From contig NZ_KB907309.1 in NCBI RefSeq assembly GCF_000381925.1, forward strand, positions 558,001-622,000: a stretch of 64,000 nucleotides of DNA. The letters run 5' to 3'. Under the pieces are notes generated by a model that did no database searches, was not told the DNA's origin, and saw nothing but the letters and a program-made list of their open reading frames with translations. The stretch is from Nocardia sp. BMG111209 (GTDB lineage: Bacteria > Actinomycetota > Actinomycetes > Mycobacteriales > Mycobacteriaceae). Shown in pieces: positions 56,109 to 64,000 of the stretch (position 1 is its first letter; every line of letters begins with the position of its first letter). A program made the position numbers and the translations under genes.

Positions 56109-57049
56109 GGGCTCACCTTCCAGTAGGGCAGGGTGATGTCGTCGTCGAGCGCCTCGTAGGCCACCTCGACCGGCATGCCGACCCGGACCGAATCCGGTTC
56201 GACGCCACGCAGTTCGCCCAGCATCCGCACCCCTTCGGCCAGTTCGACCAGGGCCACCACGTAGGGCAGCGCGCGGCCGGGCACCTTCGGCGCGTGGTGC
56301 ACCACATAGCTGAAGACGGCGCCGCGGCCGGAGGCGACCTGGTACTCCGGCGTCTCGGCGGGGTCCTGCCACAGCGCGGGCACCGGCGGGTGCCGCAGGC
56401 TGCCGTCGGGCAGCTGCTGGATCCGCAGCTCGCCGAGTTTCGTTCCGGCCCAGAAGAATTCGGTGTCGCGAGAAATCGCGGGGCGGGCCCGCTTGCTCGG
56501 ATCGTCCTGCGCCGGGACCGGTTTCGCGGTGCCGGGGGCGAATTTCAGGATACGGAACAGCATTTCGGTGACCAGTTCGTCGCCGACGTACCAGCCGGTG
56601 CGCACGGTCGCGAACCAGCCCTCACCGAGCCCGGTCCGCTTCGGGCCGAACAGGTCGTCGAGCCGGCTGCGGACCGTGACCTGTTCGCCCACTTGCAGAT
56701 ACCGATGATAGGTCTGCTCACAGTTGGTGGCCACCACCGAGGTGTACCCGGCGGCGTCGAGCAGTTCGGTGATGCGGCCGAGCGGATCGTCGGCGGGGCG
56801 CACGCCGTGCAGACCGAACATGGTCCACACCTGGGCCATGGCGGGCGGCGCGACGATACCCGGATGTCCGGCGTCGCGAGCGGCCCGCTCGTCCACGTAG
56901 ATCGGGTTGCCGTCGCCGATCGCCTCGACCCAGTTGTTGATCATCGGCTGGTTGACCGGGTCGCGGGCGGCGCGCGGCGCGCACTCCCCCGCCTCCTTGA
57001 TCCGCTCGCCGGCCGCGGCGATCTCGGCGGCCGTCATCGTGTCCGGCAC
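56105..57049 (-). CDS. chsH2: ChsH2, MaoC-like / DUF35 hydratase subunit
   Basis: A 314-residue two-domain protein: an N-terminal MaoC-like half (~1-170; NQPMINNWVEAIGDGNPIYVD) and a C-terminal DUF35 OB-fold (~190-310; FFWAGTKLGELRIQQL) that binds Ltp2. The usual DUF35 zinc cysteines are not evident. The GTG at 57049 has AGGAG at good spacing; a TTG at 57055 and an ATG at 57037 are alternatives. Confidence 0.92.
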   Translation of the reverse strand: MPDTMTAAEIAAAGERIKEAGECAPRAARDPVNQPMINNWVEAIGDGNPIYVDERAARDAGHPGIVAPPAMAQVWTMFGLHGVRPADDPLGRITELLDAAGYTSVVATNCEQTYHRYLQVGEQVTVRSRLDDLFGPKRTGLGEGWFATVRTGWYVGDELVTEMLFRILKFAPGTAKPVPAQDDPSKRARPAISRDTEFFWAGTKLGELRIQQLPDGSLRHPPVPALWQDPAETPEYQVASGRGAVFSYVVHHAPKVPGRALPYVVALVELAEGVRMLGELRGVEPDSVRVGMPVEVAYEALDDDITLPYWKVSP

Positions 57050-57074
57050 GGGCAACTCCTGTCTCGATACGCGG

Positions 57075-58244
57075 TCATCTCGGCACCCGTGGCAGTTTCA
57101 GGCCCGCGGTGGCGATCAGCTCGCGCATGATCTCGTTGACGCCGCCACCGAAGGTCACCACGAGGTTCTGTTTGGTGCGGCGGTCCAGCCAGACCAGCAG
57201 TTCGGCGGTGTCGGGATCGGCCGGGTCGCCGTAGCGGCCGACGATCTCCTCGGCCAACCGGCCCGCCTCCTGGAGGTGCTCGGTGGAGAACACCTTGGTC
57301 GCCGAGGCGTCGGCGATCACCTGCGCCGGATCCGTCTCGCCGTGCACGGCATTCCCGGCCACCTGCCAGTTCAGCAGTTCGTTCAACCGGGCCATGGCGT
57401 GCAGCCGGCCCAGCAGCCGCCGCACATCGTGCTCGGCGAGCAGATCGTGCGCCCGCACCCAGGTGTGCACCCGCTCGTAGAGCTGTTCGATCTTGCCGGA
57501 CGGGCCCAGGCCGATGCGCTCGTGATTGAGCTGGGTGGTGATCAGCTTCCAGCCCCGGTCCACCTCGCCGACGAGCATGTCCGCGGGAACCCGGACGTCG
57601 TCGTAGTAGGTGGCGTTGGTGTGATGGGCCCCGTCGCAGGTGATGATCGGCGTCCAGGAATAGCCGGGATCGGTGGTGTCCACGATCAGGATCGTGATGC
57701 CGCGGTGCCGCGACTCCACCGAGCCGGTGCGGCAGGCCAGCCAGACGAAATCGGCCTCGTGCCCGCCGGTGGTGAAGATCTTCTGGCCGTTGACGATCCA
57801 GTCGCCGTTACCGTCGCGCACGGCACCGGTCCGCAGGGCCGCCAGATCGGTGCCCGCCTCGGGCTCGGAATAGCCGATGGCGAAATGGATCTCGCCGGCC
57901 AGGATCCCGGGCAGGAAGCGGCGCTTCTGTTCCTCGGTACCGAACTGCTGCAGGGTGGGGCCGACCGTCAGCAGCGTCACCAGCGGCAGCGGCACATCCG
58001 CGCGCACCGCCTCGTTGTAGAAGATCTGCTGTTCGACGGGACCGAAACCCTGGCCGCCGAACTCCTTCGGCCAGCCGACGCCGAGCCGGCCGTCGCGGCC
58101 CATCCGGCGCACCACGGCGCGGTAGGCGTCGCCGTGCCGGTTCGCCGACATCTCGGCCGCCTCCTCGGCGGTCACCAGAGTGGTGAAGTACGAACGCAAT
58201 TCGTCGCGCAACGCGCGCTGTTCGGTGGTCAGATCTATGAACAT
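57075..58244 (-). CDS. fadE29: ChsE2 (FadE29), side-chain acyl-CoA dehydrogenase
   Basis: A 389-residue FAD-binding acyl-CoA dehydrogenase subunit with FAIGYSEPEAGTDLAAL (~125), WIVNGQKIFTTGGHEADF (~150) and a C-terminal FGGGVNEIMRELIA in place of the common Q-R motif. It forms an alpha2beta2 heterotetramer with ChsE1 and dehydrogenates the C3 side chain CoA ester. Overlaps fadE28 by 10 bases. Confidence 0.93.
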   Translation of the reverse strand: MFIDLTTEQRALRDELRSYFTTLVTAEEAAEMSANRHGDAYRAVVRRMGRDGRLGVGWPKEFGGQGFGPVEQQIFYNEAVRADVPLPLVTLLTVGPTLQQFGTEEQKRRFLPGILAGEIHFAIGYSEPEAGTDLAALRTGAVRDGNGDWIVNGQKIFTTGGHEADFVWLACRTGSVESRHRGITILIVDTTDPGYSWTPIITCDGAHHTNATYYDDVRVPADMLVGEVDRGWKLITTQLNHERIGLGPSGKIEQLYERVHTWVRAHDLLAEHDVRRLLGRLHAMARLNELLNWQVAGNAVHGETDPAQVIADASATKVFSTEHLQEAGRLAEEIVGRYGDPADPDTAELLVWLDRRTKQNLVVTFGGGVNEIMRELIATAGLKLPRVPR

Positions 58245-59296
58245 CTCGCCCCCAGCCGGTCCAGTCGCAACGATTCCCCGCCGAGCCAGCGGGTGATGTC
58301 CTTGGCCTGTGAGTAGTAGCGGTGCAGCGGATGGGTCATGTCGACCCCGATGCCGCCGTGCAGGTGATGGCACATCTGCATGGCCGCCGGCAGTTCCGCG
58401 GCGATGCAGTAGGCGAGCACGTCGAGATCGTCGTCGACGCGATCCGGATCGCCCTCGCCGCCGCGCAGTTGCGCCAGCGCCCAGTTCGCGGCCAGCGCGG
58501 CCGCGTGCAGGGTGCGCGAGGTGACGTAGATATCGCCGATCTCCTGTGCCACCGCCTGGAATTCGGCCAGCGGGCGGCCGAATTGGTGCCGGGTGCGCAC
58601 GTGCTCGGTGGTGAGTTTCAGTGCGCCGGTGAGCAGTCCGTCGGCCACCGCGCCGAGACAGGCCAGCGCGCTGCGGTGCAGATCCGTCAGCGCGCTGCCG
58701 GACAGCAGATGTCCGGCCGGGATCGCCACCTCGTGCAGCCGGATCGAATATTCCGCCGCGCCGGTCGATGTGGGGCTCTCGCGGCGGTCCAGGCCCGCGG
58801 CGTCGGCGTCCACGACCGCCACTCCGGCATCGGTGGGCACCAGGATCCAGCCCGCCTGTTCGGCGTAGGGCACGCCGACCTTGTGGCCGGAGATCAGTAC
58901 CTCGCCGCCGCGCGGTGTCGCGGTCGTGGCCGGGCTCGTCACGAAGGGCGAACCCGGTTCGTGCAGCGCCGCGGTCAGCACGGCGCCGCCGGCGACGGCG
59001 GGAAAAACCTTGTCCGCCAGATCGTCCGGAAGGTGACCGAGCAGCGGCAGCACCCCGAAGCCGAAGGTGGACAGGGCGGGAACGGCGACCGCGTCGGTGG
59101 CCAGTTCGGTCAGCAGCGCGGAGATCTCGGGCAGTCCCATCCCGTCGCCGCCGTACCGTTCGGGCAGGGCGACGGCGAGCAGTCCGCTGTCGACCAGCTC
59201 GGGCCACAACGAGATGTCGCGTTCGTGGTTGCGTTCCAGCAAACTCACGACGACCTCGGCGACCGCGTCTTGGCGGTAGTCGGTGGTGAAGTCCAT
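58235..59296 (-). CDS. fadE28: ChsE1 (FadE28), side-chain acyl-CoA dehydrogenase
   Basis: A 353-residue partner subunit. HQFGRPLAEFQAVAQEIGDIY (~225) and HHLHGGIGVDMTHPLHRYYSQAK (~315) are visible; the FAD-motif half is incomplete as expected for ChsE1. Lies between fadE34 and fadE29 in one transcript (27-base and negative gaps). In M. tuberculosis cyp125 follows this gene's promoter side; here fadE34 takes that place. Confidence 0.92.
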   Translation of the reverse strand: MDFTTDYRQDAVAEVVVSLLERNHERDISLWPELVDSGLLAVALPERYGGDGMGLPEISALLTELATDAVAVPALSTFGFGVLPLLGHLPDDLADKVFPAVAGGAVLTAALHEPGSPFVTSPATTATPRGGEVLISGHKVGVPYAEQAGWILVPTDAGVAVVDADAAGLDRRESPTSTGAAEYSIRLHEVAIPAGHLLSGSALTDLHRSALACLGAVADGLLTGALKLTTEHVRTRHQFGRPLAEFQAVAQEIGDIYVTSRTLHAAALAANWALAQLRGGEGDPDRVDDDLDVLAYCIAAELPAAMQMCHHLHGGIGVDMTHPLHRYYSQAKDITRWLGGESLRLDRLGARCS

Positions 59297-59323
59297 GCGG
59301 TGCTCCAGGTTCAGATGCGGACT

Positions 59324-61510
59324 CTAGTGATGCGACTCGCGCGGCAGCCCGAGGATCCGTTCGGCGGCCACGGTCAGCAGGATCTGCTCGGTGCCGCCGG
59401 CGATCGACAGACACCGGGTGAGCAGGAATTCCTGCACCGCTTCGGATTCGAGAGCGCCTGCCGCACCCGCGAGTTCGACGGCGAATTCCGCGACCGCCTG
59501 CCGGTGCCGCACGCCGACCAGCTTGCGCACGCTGCTCTGCGGGCCGGGGTCGCCGCCGGCCAGCATCCGCTGCGCGGCACGGATTTCCAGCAGCAGACCG
59601 GCGATCGCGTCGGCGATCAGGCCGCCGAGCCGATCCGCGATCAGCTCCGAACCCGGACCGGTGCGCGGCGCAGTAGCGATCAGTGACTCGAGTGCGTCAC
59701 CGATACCGTTGCCGCCCATCGCCACTCGTTCGGACGACAAGGTCGAACGAGCGATCTTCCAGCCGGCGCCGAGCTCGCCCACGAGACAGTCGTCGGGCAC
59801 GAAGACGTCGTCGAGGAAGACCTCGTTGAACCGCGCCTCGCCGGTGATGGTCACCAGCGGCCGCACGTCGAGGCCCGGACTGCTCATATCCACCAGGAAA
59901 TAGCTGATGCCCCGGTGCTTCTCGCGCTGTGAGGCCGCGCTGCCCGGATCGGTACGGGCCAGGCAGATGCCCCAGTTGGCGATGTTCGCCAGCGAGGTCC
60001 ACACCTTCTGGCCCTGCAGCCGCCAGCCGCCGTCCACCCGGGTCGCGGAGGTGCGCAGCGCCGCCAGATCCGAACCGGCGCCCGGCTCGCTGAACAGCTG
60101 GCACCAGAACACATCTCCGCGCAGGGTCGGCTCGACGAATCGCTCGATCTGCCCCGGCGTGCCGTGTTGCAGCAGCGTGGGCACCGCCCAGTTACCGATG
60201 GTCAGATCCGGCACCTCGATACCGGCCTCGCGCACCCGCTCGTCGATCAGCGCGCGCAGTAGCGGGCCCGCGCCCCGGCCGTACGGCGGTGGCCAGTGCG
60301 GGGACAACAGACCGCTGTCCACCAAGGCATTCCGCCGCTCGTCCGCCGGCAGGGAGGTGATCCGGGCCACCTCGGCGGTCAGATCGGCGGCCGCGACCGG
60401 ATCCAATCCGACTGCGGCCCAGTCGTTCGCACCGGCCGCGCCGCCGAGGTCGAGTCCGATCGTGCGCCGCCGGCCGGCGCGGGCCAGTTCGGCGACCCGC
60501 AGCCGATGCGCCGCCGAGCCGCCGAGCAGTTGCCGCAGCGCGGTCGCCCGGCGCAGGTAGAAGTGCGCGTCGTGCTCCCAGGTGAACCCGATGCCACCGA
60601 GCACCTGGATGGCGTCCTTGGCGGTCTCCACCGTGGCGTCCAGCGCGATACCCAGCGCGATGGCGGCCGCGAGGGGCAGTTCCCGGCCGCCCTGGTCCAC
60701 CGCGTTCGCGGCGTCGGCGGCGACCGCGCGGATCAGCTCGGTCCGGCACAGCATCCAGGCGCAGAGGTGCTTCACCGCTTGGAATTCGCCGATCCGGCGG
60801 CCGAACTGCTCACGCACCTTGGCGTATTCGACGGCCGTGCCGAGGCACCAGCCGGCGATCCCGGCCAATTCGGCGGCCACCAGGGTGGCCACCAGATCCG
60901 GTACCGCACAGTCGGGTTCGAAGAACCGCTCGGCCGGCACCGTGACCCGCTCGCAGCGCACCCGGGCCAGCGGCAGGCTCGGATCCGCGGCGGGCAGCGG
61001 CTCGACAGCGACACCGGCGGTGTCCGGCGGGATCAGCGCCCACTGCTGCCGGTCGCCGCGCGTCACGGGCAGCAGCACGGCCGTGCCCGCCGCCGCGCCG
61101 AGCACGGTGTCCCAGGAGCCGGTGAGTTCGCCGGCCGCCACCGGATCCCCCGGCAGCGCAACCGGTTCGCCGAGGGCCACGCCGCAGGGGATGTCCTCGT
61201 CCAGGGCCGCGCCGGCGACCAGTCCGGCCAGCGCGGTGGACAGCACCGGACCGCCGACCAGATCGTGGGCGGACTGCTCCAGCAGGACGGCCAGATCGCC
61301 GACGGAACCCCCTGCGCCACCGGCGGCCTCGGGCACCGCGACCCGGAAGACGCCGAGCCCGACCAGTCCCGGCCAGAAGGATCGCCAATAGTCGCCGTCG
61401 CCGTCGCGCCGGCCTCGCATGGTTGCAATCGGCCGCACCGAAGCGGCCCACCCGCGCATCGACTCTTGAACGGCTTTATGCTCGTCAGTGGTGGCGATGG
61501 TCACATCCAT
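59324..61510 (-). CDS. fadE34: FadE34 (ChsE3), two-domain acyl-CoA dehydrogenase
   Basis: A 728-residue fusion of two acyl-CoA dehydrogenase modules. The first (~1-340) resembles the FadE28/32-type partner and has REQFGRRIGEFQAVKHLCAW and GGIGFTWEHDAHFYLRRA. The second (~350-728) is of the FadE29/31 type and has WCQLFSEPGAGSDLAAL, WRLQGQKVWTSLAN and the terminal GGTEQILLTVAAERILGLPR. In mycobacteria it acts on C5 side-chain CoA esters. The ATG at 61510 follows GGAAAGGCGGG. Divergent from kstR with the KstR operator between. Confidence 0.92.
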   Translation of the reverse strand: MDVTIATTDEHKAVQESMRGWAASVRPIATMRGRRDGDGDYWRSFWPGLVGLGVFRVAVPEAAGGAGGSVGDLAVLLEQSAHDLVGGPVLSTALAGLVAGAALDEDIPCGVALGEPVALPGDPVAAGELTGSWDTVLGAAAGTAVLLPVTRGDRQQWALIPPDTAGVAVEPLPAADPSLPLARVRCERVTVPAERFFEPDCAVPDLVATLVAAELAGIAGWCLGTAVEYAKVREQFGRRIGEFQAVKHLCAWMLCRTELIRAVAADAANAVDQGGRELPLAAAIALGIALDATVETAKDAIQVLGGIGFTWEHDAHFYLRRATALRQLLGGSAAHRLRVAELARAGRRRTIGLDLGGAAGANDWAAVGLDPVAAADLTAEVARITSLPADERRNALVDSGLLSPHWPPPYGRGAGPLLRALIDERVREAGIEVPDLTIGNWAVPTLLQHGTPGQIERFVEPTLRGDVFWCQLFSEPGAGSDLAALRTSATRVDGGWRLQGQKVWTSLANIANWGICLARTDPGSAASQREKHRGISYFLVDMSSPGLDVRPLVTITGEARFNEVFLDDVFVPDDCLVGELGAGWKIARSTLSSERVAMGGNGIGDALESLIATAPRTGPGSELIADRLGGLIADAIAGLLLEIRAAQRMLAGGDPGPQSSVRKLVGVRHRQAVAEFAVELAGAAGALESEAVQEFLLTRCLSIAGGTEQILLTVAAERILGLPRESHH

Positions 61511-61538
61511 CCCGCCTTTCCGGCGTGACTCCCACACC

Positions 61539-61552
61539 TAGAACATGTTCTA
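61539..61552. promoter_or_regulatory. KstR operator (fadE34 / kstR)
   Basis: TAGAACATGTTCTA is a perfect 14-base palindrome matching TnnAACnnGTTnnA. It lies 28 bases upstream of fadE34 and also precedes kstR, so it should control both the six-gene side-chain operon and kstR itself. Confidence 0.95.
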
Positions 61553-61678
61553 ATATCACCGTCGGGCGGAAGTCAAGCGCCGCCGGACGGCACACCGACA
61601 GCGCAGCCGGGGCAGCGAGGCCCGTCGACGGGCGCGCCGCGCCCACCGAACGACCTGTGCAGGAAAGGACTTTCACCG

Positions 61679-62335
61679 ATGGCCAGTCCCTCCCGAGAGC
61701 CGGCGACCGAGACGGGTGCGCAGGGATCCCGCCCGCGCGTCACTCCGGTGACGACACTCAGCGAGGACGACCTCAGCTCGACCGCACAACGAGACCGCCG
61801 CAAGCGAATCCTGGACGCCACCCTCGCGCTGGCCTCCAAGGGCGGCTACGACGCCGTGCAGATGCGAGCGGTCGCCGAGCGAGCCGACGTGGCCGTCGGC
61901 ACCCTCTACCGGTACTTCCCCTCCAAGGTGCACCTCCTGGTCTCCGCGCTGTCCAGGGAATTCGAGCAGTTCGACAGCAAACGCAAACCGCTGCCCGGGC
62001 AGAGCGCGCGGGAGCGGATGCACACGCTGCTCACCCAGGTCACCCGGGCCATGCAGCGCGACCCGCTGCTCACCGAGGCCATGACGCGCGCATTCATGTT
62101 CGCCGACGCCTCCGCCGCGGCGGAGGTCGATCGGGTCGGGCGGGTGATGGACCGCTTCTTCGCCCGCGCCATGAACGACGGCGAGCCCACGGATCGCGAC
62201 CTCGCGATCGCCCGCGTCATCAGCGATGTGTGGCTGTCGAACCTGGTGGCGTGGCTCACCCGGCGGGCCTCTGCGACCGATGTCACCGAACGCCTGGAAC
62301 TCACCGTCGACCTGCTGCTCGGCGACAAATCCTGA
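61679..62335 (+). CDS. kstR: TetR repressor KstR
   Basis: A 218-residue TetR regulator nearly identical in core sequence to mycobacterial KstR. TLSEDDLSSTAQRDRRKRIL leads into the HTH (VQMRAVAERADVAVGTLYRYFPSKVHLLVSAL), and AMTRAFMFADASAAAEVD and WLSNLVAWLTRRASATDV line the ligand domain. It represses the side-chain and ring A/B genes. RBS AGGAAAGGA before ATG. Adjacent to fadE34 as in M. tuberculosis. Confidence 0.96.
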   Translation: MASPSREPATETGAQGSRPRVTPVTTLSEDDLSSTAQRDRRKRILDATLALASKGGYDAVQMRAVAERADVAVGTLYRYFPSKVHLLVSALSREFEQFDSKRKPLPGQSARERMHTLLTQVTRAMQRDPLLTEAMTRAFMFADASAAAEVDRVGRVMDRFFARAMNDGEPTDRDLAIARVISDVWLSNLVAWLTRRASATDVTERLELTVDLLLGDKS

Positions 62336-62528
62336 GAACCGGCAAAAAGTTTGCCGATGCTCTGGCGTGGCAAGCCAGCTAACGTACGACAAGAGGCCGC
62401 ACAATCGGGGTGACGCGCAGCGGGGCAAAAGTTAACGTCACGTATCACTGCGCGAACACGCGAGCAAACCCTACCCAGTAGAGTTTCTCGCGCCCTGAAA
62501 AATCTCCTCCGATCACGAGGTTGGATGC

Positions 62529-64000
62529 GTGAGCGCACAGGATCTGCCACAGGAACTTCGGCGTGCGTTGGCTGCTGTAGCCCGCATGCCACGGTTACTG
62601 GTCGCGTCGGACTACGACGGAACGATCGCACCGATCGTGTCCGATCCGACGAAGGCCTATCCACATCGAGAATCGGTCAGCGCCCTGCGTGCGCTCGCCG
62701 GTCTGACCGGTACCACCGCAGCCGTCATCTCCGGCAGAGCCTTACGCGATCTGGCGGCGCTCTCGCGCTTACCGGTCGAGGTACAGCTGATCGGCAGCCA
62801 CGGCTCGGAGTTCGATGTCGGCTTCGTGCACGCCATCGACAACGACGCGAAACAGCTGCTGCGTGAGGTGCAGACGGCGCTGTCCCGCATCGCCGAGAGC
62901 AATCCCGGCGCGGCCGTGGAGGTCAAACCCGCCAGCGTCGCCCTGCACGTGCGCAATGCCGCGGCCGAGGTCGGGCGGCGTGCCCTCCAGCAGGCTCTCC
63001 AGGGCCCGGCCAGCTGGGTGGGCGTCCAGGTGACGGAGGGCAAGGCCGTCATCGAACTCGCGGTCGTGCAGACCGACAAGGGCGCCGCGCTGGACATCAT
63101 CCGGCATCAGGAGGGCGCCTCGGCGGCGGTCTTCTTCGGCGACGACGTCACCGACGAGAAGGCCTTCTCCCGGCTGTCCGGTCCCGATGTGGGCATCAAG
63201 GTCGGCGACGGCGCGAGCCTGGCCAAATACCGGGTGACCAGCACCGAGGAGGTGGCCAGGGCCCTGGCGTTCCTGCTCGAGGAGCGCCGCACCTGGCTGG
63301 CCGGCTCCTCCGCGCCCCGGATCGAGCGGCTGACCATGCTGGCCGCGCCACGCTCCAAGGCCTTGGTCACCCCCGACGGCACGGTGACCTGGTTGTGCCA
63401 TCCCGAGCCGGATTCCGCGGCCGTGTTCGCACACCTACTCGGCGGCCCGGAGGCCGGGCACTTCACCGTGGCCCCGGAACGGCCGGGCCTGCCGCTGTCG
63501 CAGCGCTACGTCGACGGCACCATGACCGTCGAAACCCGCTGGGCCAGCCTGCAAGTCATCGACTATCTGCCGCACGACGTGCCGGCCGAGCGCACCGACC
63601 TCACCCGGGTCATCGCCGGCGACGCCAAGGCGGTGGTGACCTTCGCGCCGCGGCCGGAATTCGGCCAGGTGCCGGTCATGCTGGAGCGCGAACCGGCCGG
63701 GCTGCGGGTGCACGGCACCAACGACCCGATCGTGCTGCGCTCCCCCGGCGTGCAGTGGGAGATCCTCGAGGAGGGCATCCACCAGACCGCGCGCGCGATC
63801 GTGGATCCGTCCCGCGGGCCCGTGGTGCTCGAAATGCGCTGCGGTACCTCCGATCTGGCGCCGACCATGGTCGCCGAGGCGGAGCGCCGCCGACTCGCCG
63901 AGCGCTACTGGCGTGAATGGGCCGATCGGCTGGAGCTGCCGCCGCTGAAGCCGGACCTGATGAAGCGGTCCGCGCTGACGCTGCGCGGCCTGGTGCACGC
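62529..64000 (+). CDS. otsB: Trehalose-6-phosphate phosphatase fused to a GH15 trehalase-like domain (partial)
   Basis: The first 490 codons of a gene that runs past the window's right edge. The N-terminal HAD phosphatase (~1-255) shows the nucleophile motif VASDYDGTIAP (Asp ~28 and ~30), AVISGRALRDL, GSHGSEF and FFGDDVTDEKAF, as in OtsB. From ~265 a GH15 trehalase-like N-terminal domain starts (KALVTPDGTVTWLCHPEPDSAAVFAHLLGG). Starts with GTG after a short GAGG. Known relatives fuse OtsB to other glycosidases (GH65 in OtsB1). Whether the GH15 half is catalytic cannot be seen because its active site lies outside. Confidence 0.85.
   Translation, partial: MSAQDLPQELRRALAAVARMPRLLVASDYDGTIAPIVSDPTKAYPHRESVSALRALAGLTGTTAAVISGRALRDLAALSRLPVEVQLIGSHGSEFDVGFVHAIDNDAKQLLREVQTALSRIAESNPGAAVEVKPASVALHVRNAAAEVGRRALQQALQGPASWVGVQVTEGKAVIELAVVQTDKGAALDIIRHQEGASAAVFFGDDVTDEKAFSRLSGPDVGIKVGDGASLAKYRVTSTEEVARALAFLLEERRTWLAGSSAPRIERLTMLAAPRSKALVTPDGTVTWLCHPEPDSAAVFAHLLGGPEAGHFTVAPERPGLPLSQRYVDGTMTVETRWASLQVIDYLPHDVPAERTDLTRVIAGDAKAVVTFAPRPEFGQVPVMLEREPAGLRVHGTNDPIVLRSPGVQWEILEEGIHQTARAIVDPSRGPVVLEMRCGTSDLAPTMVAEAERRRLAERYWREWADRLELPPLKPDLMKRSALTLRGLVH

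Noticed and set aside
59324..61510. Frameshift fusion of two fadE genes
   Set aside because: FadE34 is naturally a two-domain protein of about 710 residues; the frame is continuous and both modules are intact.

Overview
The window is GC-rich actinobacterial DNA, most likely from a Nocardia or a close relative in the Mycobacteriales. I infer this from the steroid-degradation gene set, from recognisable KstR and KstR2 regulators with their operators, and from an EspR-like DNA-binding protein. Gene order only partly follows the cholesterol locus of Mycobacterium tuberculosis (roughly Rv3534c to Rv3574). The gene blocks are the same, but they are reordered and separated by accessory genes. No rRNA, tRNA, CRISPR array, transposase or phage gene was seen.

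Layout. 0.2-4.7 kb: an EspR-like regulator converges on a three-gene operon (secreted Gly-Ser-Ala repeat protein, ImmA/IrrE-type metallopeptidase, seven-helix membrane protein). 5.1-6.8 kb: a divergent regulator and short-chain dehydrogenase pair. 6.9-12.2 kb: first KstR2 block (two short-chain dehydrogenases, echA20, ipdA, ipdB, ipdC). 12.3-17.7 kb: accessory genes (HicAB, TetR with a KAS III enzyme, DUF218 protein, MFS exporter with MarR). 17.7-29.5 kb: second KstR2 block (molybdopterin oxidoreductase, fadA6, kstR2, an unknown gene, ipdF, fadE30, fadD3, fadE31-33). 29.7-37.7 kb: accessory genes and two striking tandem repeats. 37.7-48.9 kb: KstR block for rings A and B (hsaA, hsaD, hsaC, hsaB; kshA; hsaE, hsaG, hsaF; kstD; a MaoC hydratase). 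48.9-54.5 kb: a 25-residue membrane peptide gene, a MoxR/DUF58/DUF4129 operon and an orphan antitoxin. 54.5-62.3 kb: side-chain operon (fadE34, fadE28, fadE29, chsH2, chsH1, ltp2) divergent from kstR. 62.5 kb to the end: a trehalose-phosphatase/GH15 fusion running off the window.

How it works together. From the known families, FadE34, ChsE1-ChsE2, ChsH1-ChsH2 and Ltp2 shorten the sterol side chain. KstD and KshA open ring B, and HsaA-HsaD open ring A. HsaE, HsaF and HsaG turn the C6 fragment into pyruvate and propionyl-CoA. FadD3, IpdF, FadE30, FadA6, IpdC, EchA20, IpdAB and FadE31-33 degrade the remaining rings C and D (HIP). I saw perfect KstR boxes before kshA, kstD and fadE34/kstR, a near-match before hsaA, and KstR2 boxes before echA20, fadE30/fadD3 and kstR2. 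Genes usually found with this set but absent here are cyp125, fadA5, kshB, the ferredoxin fdxB and the mce4 import system.
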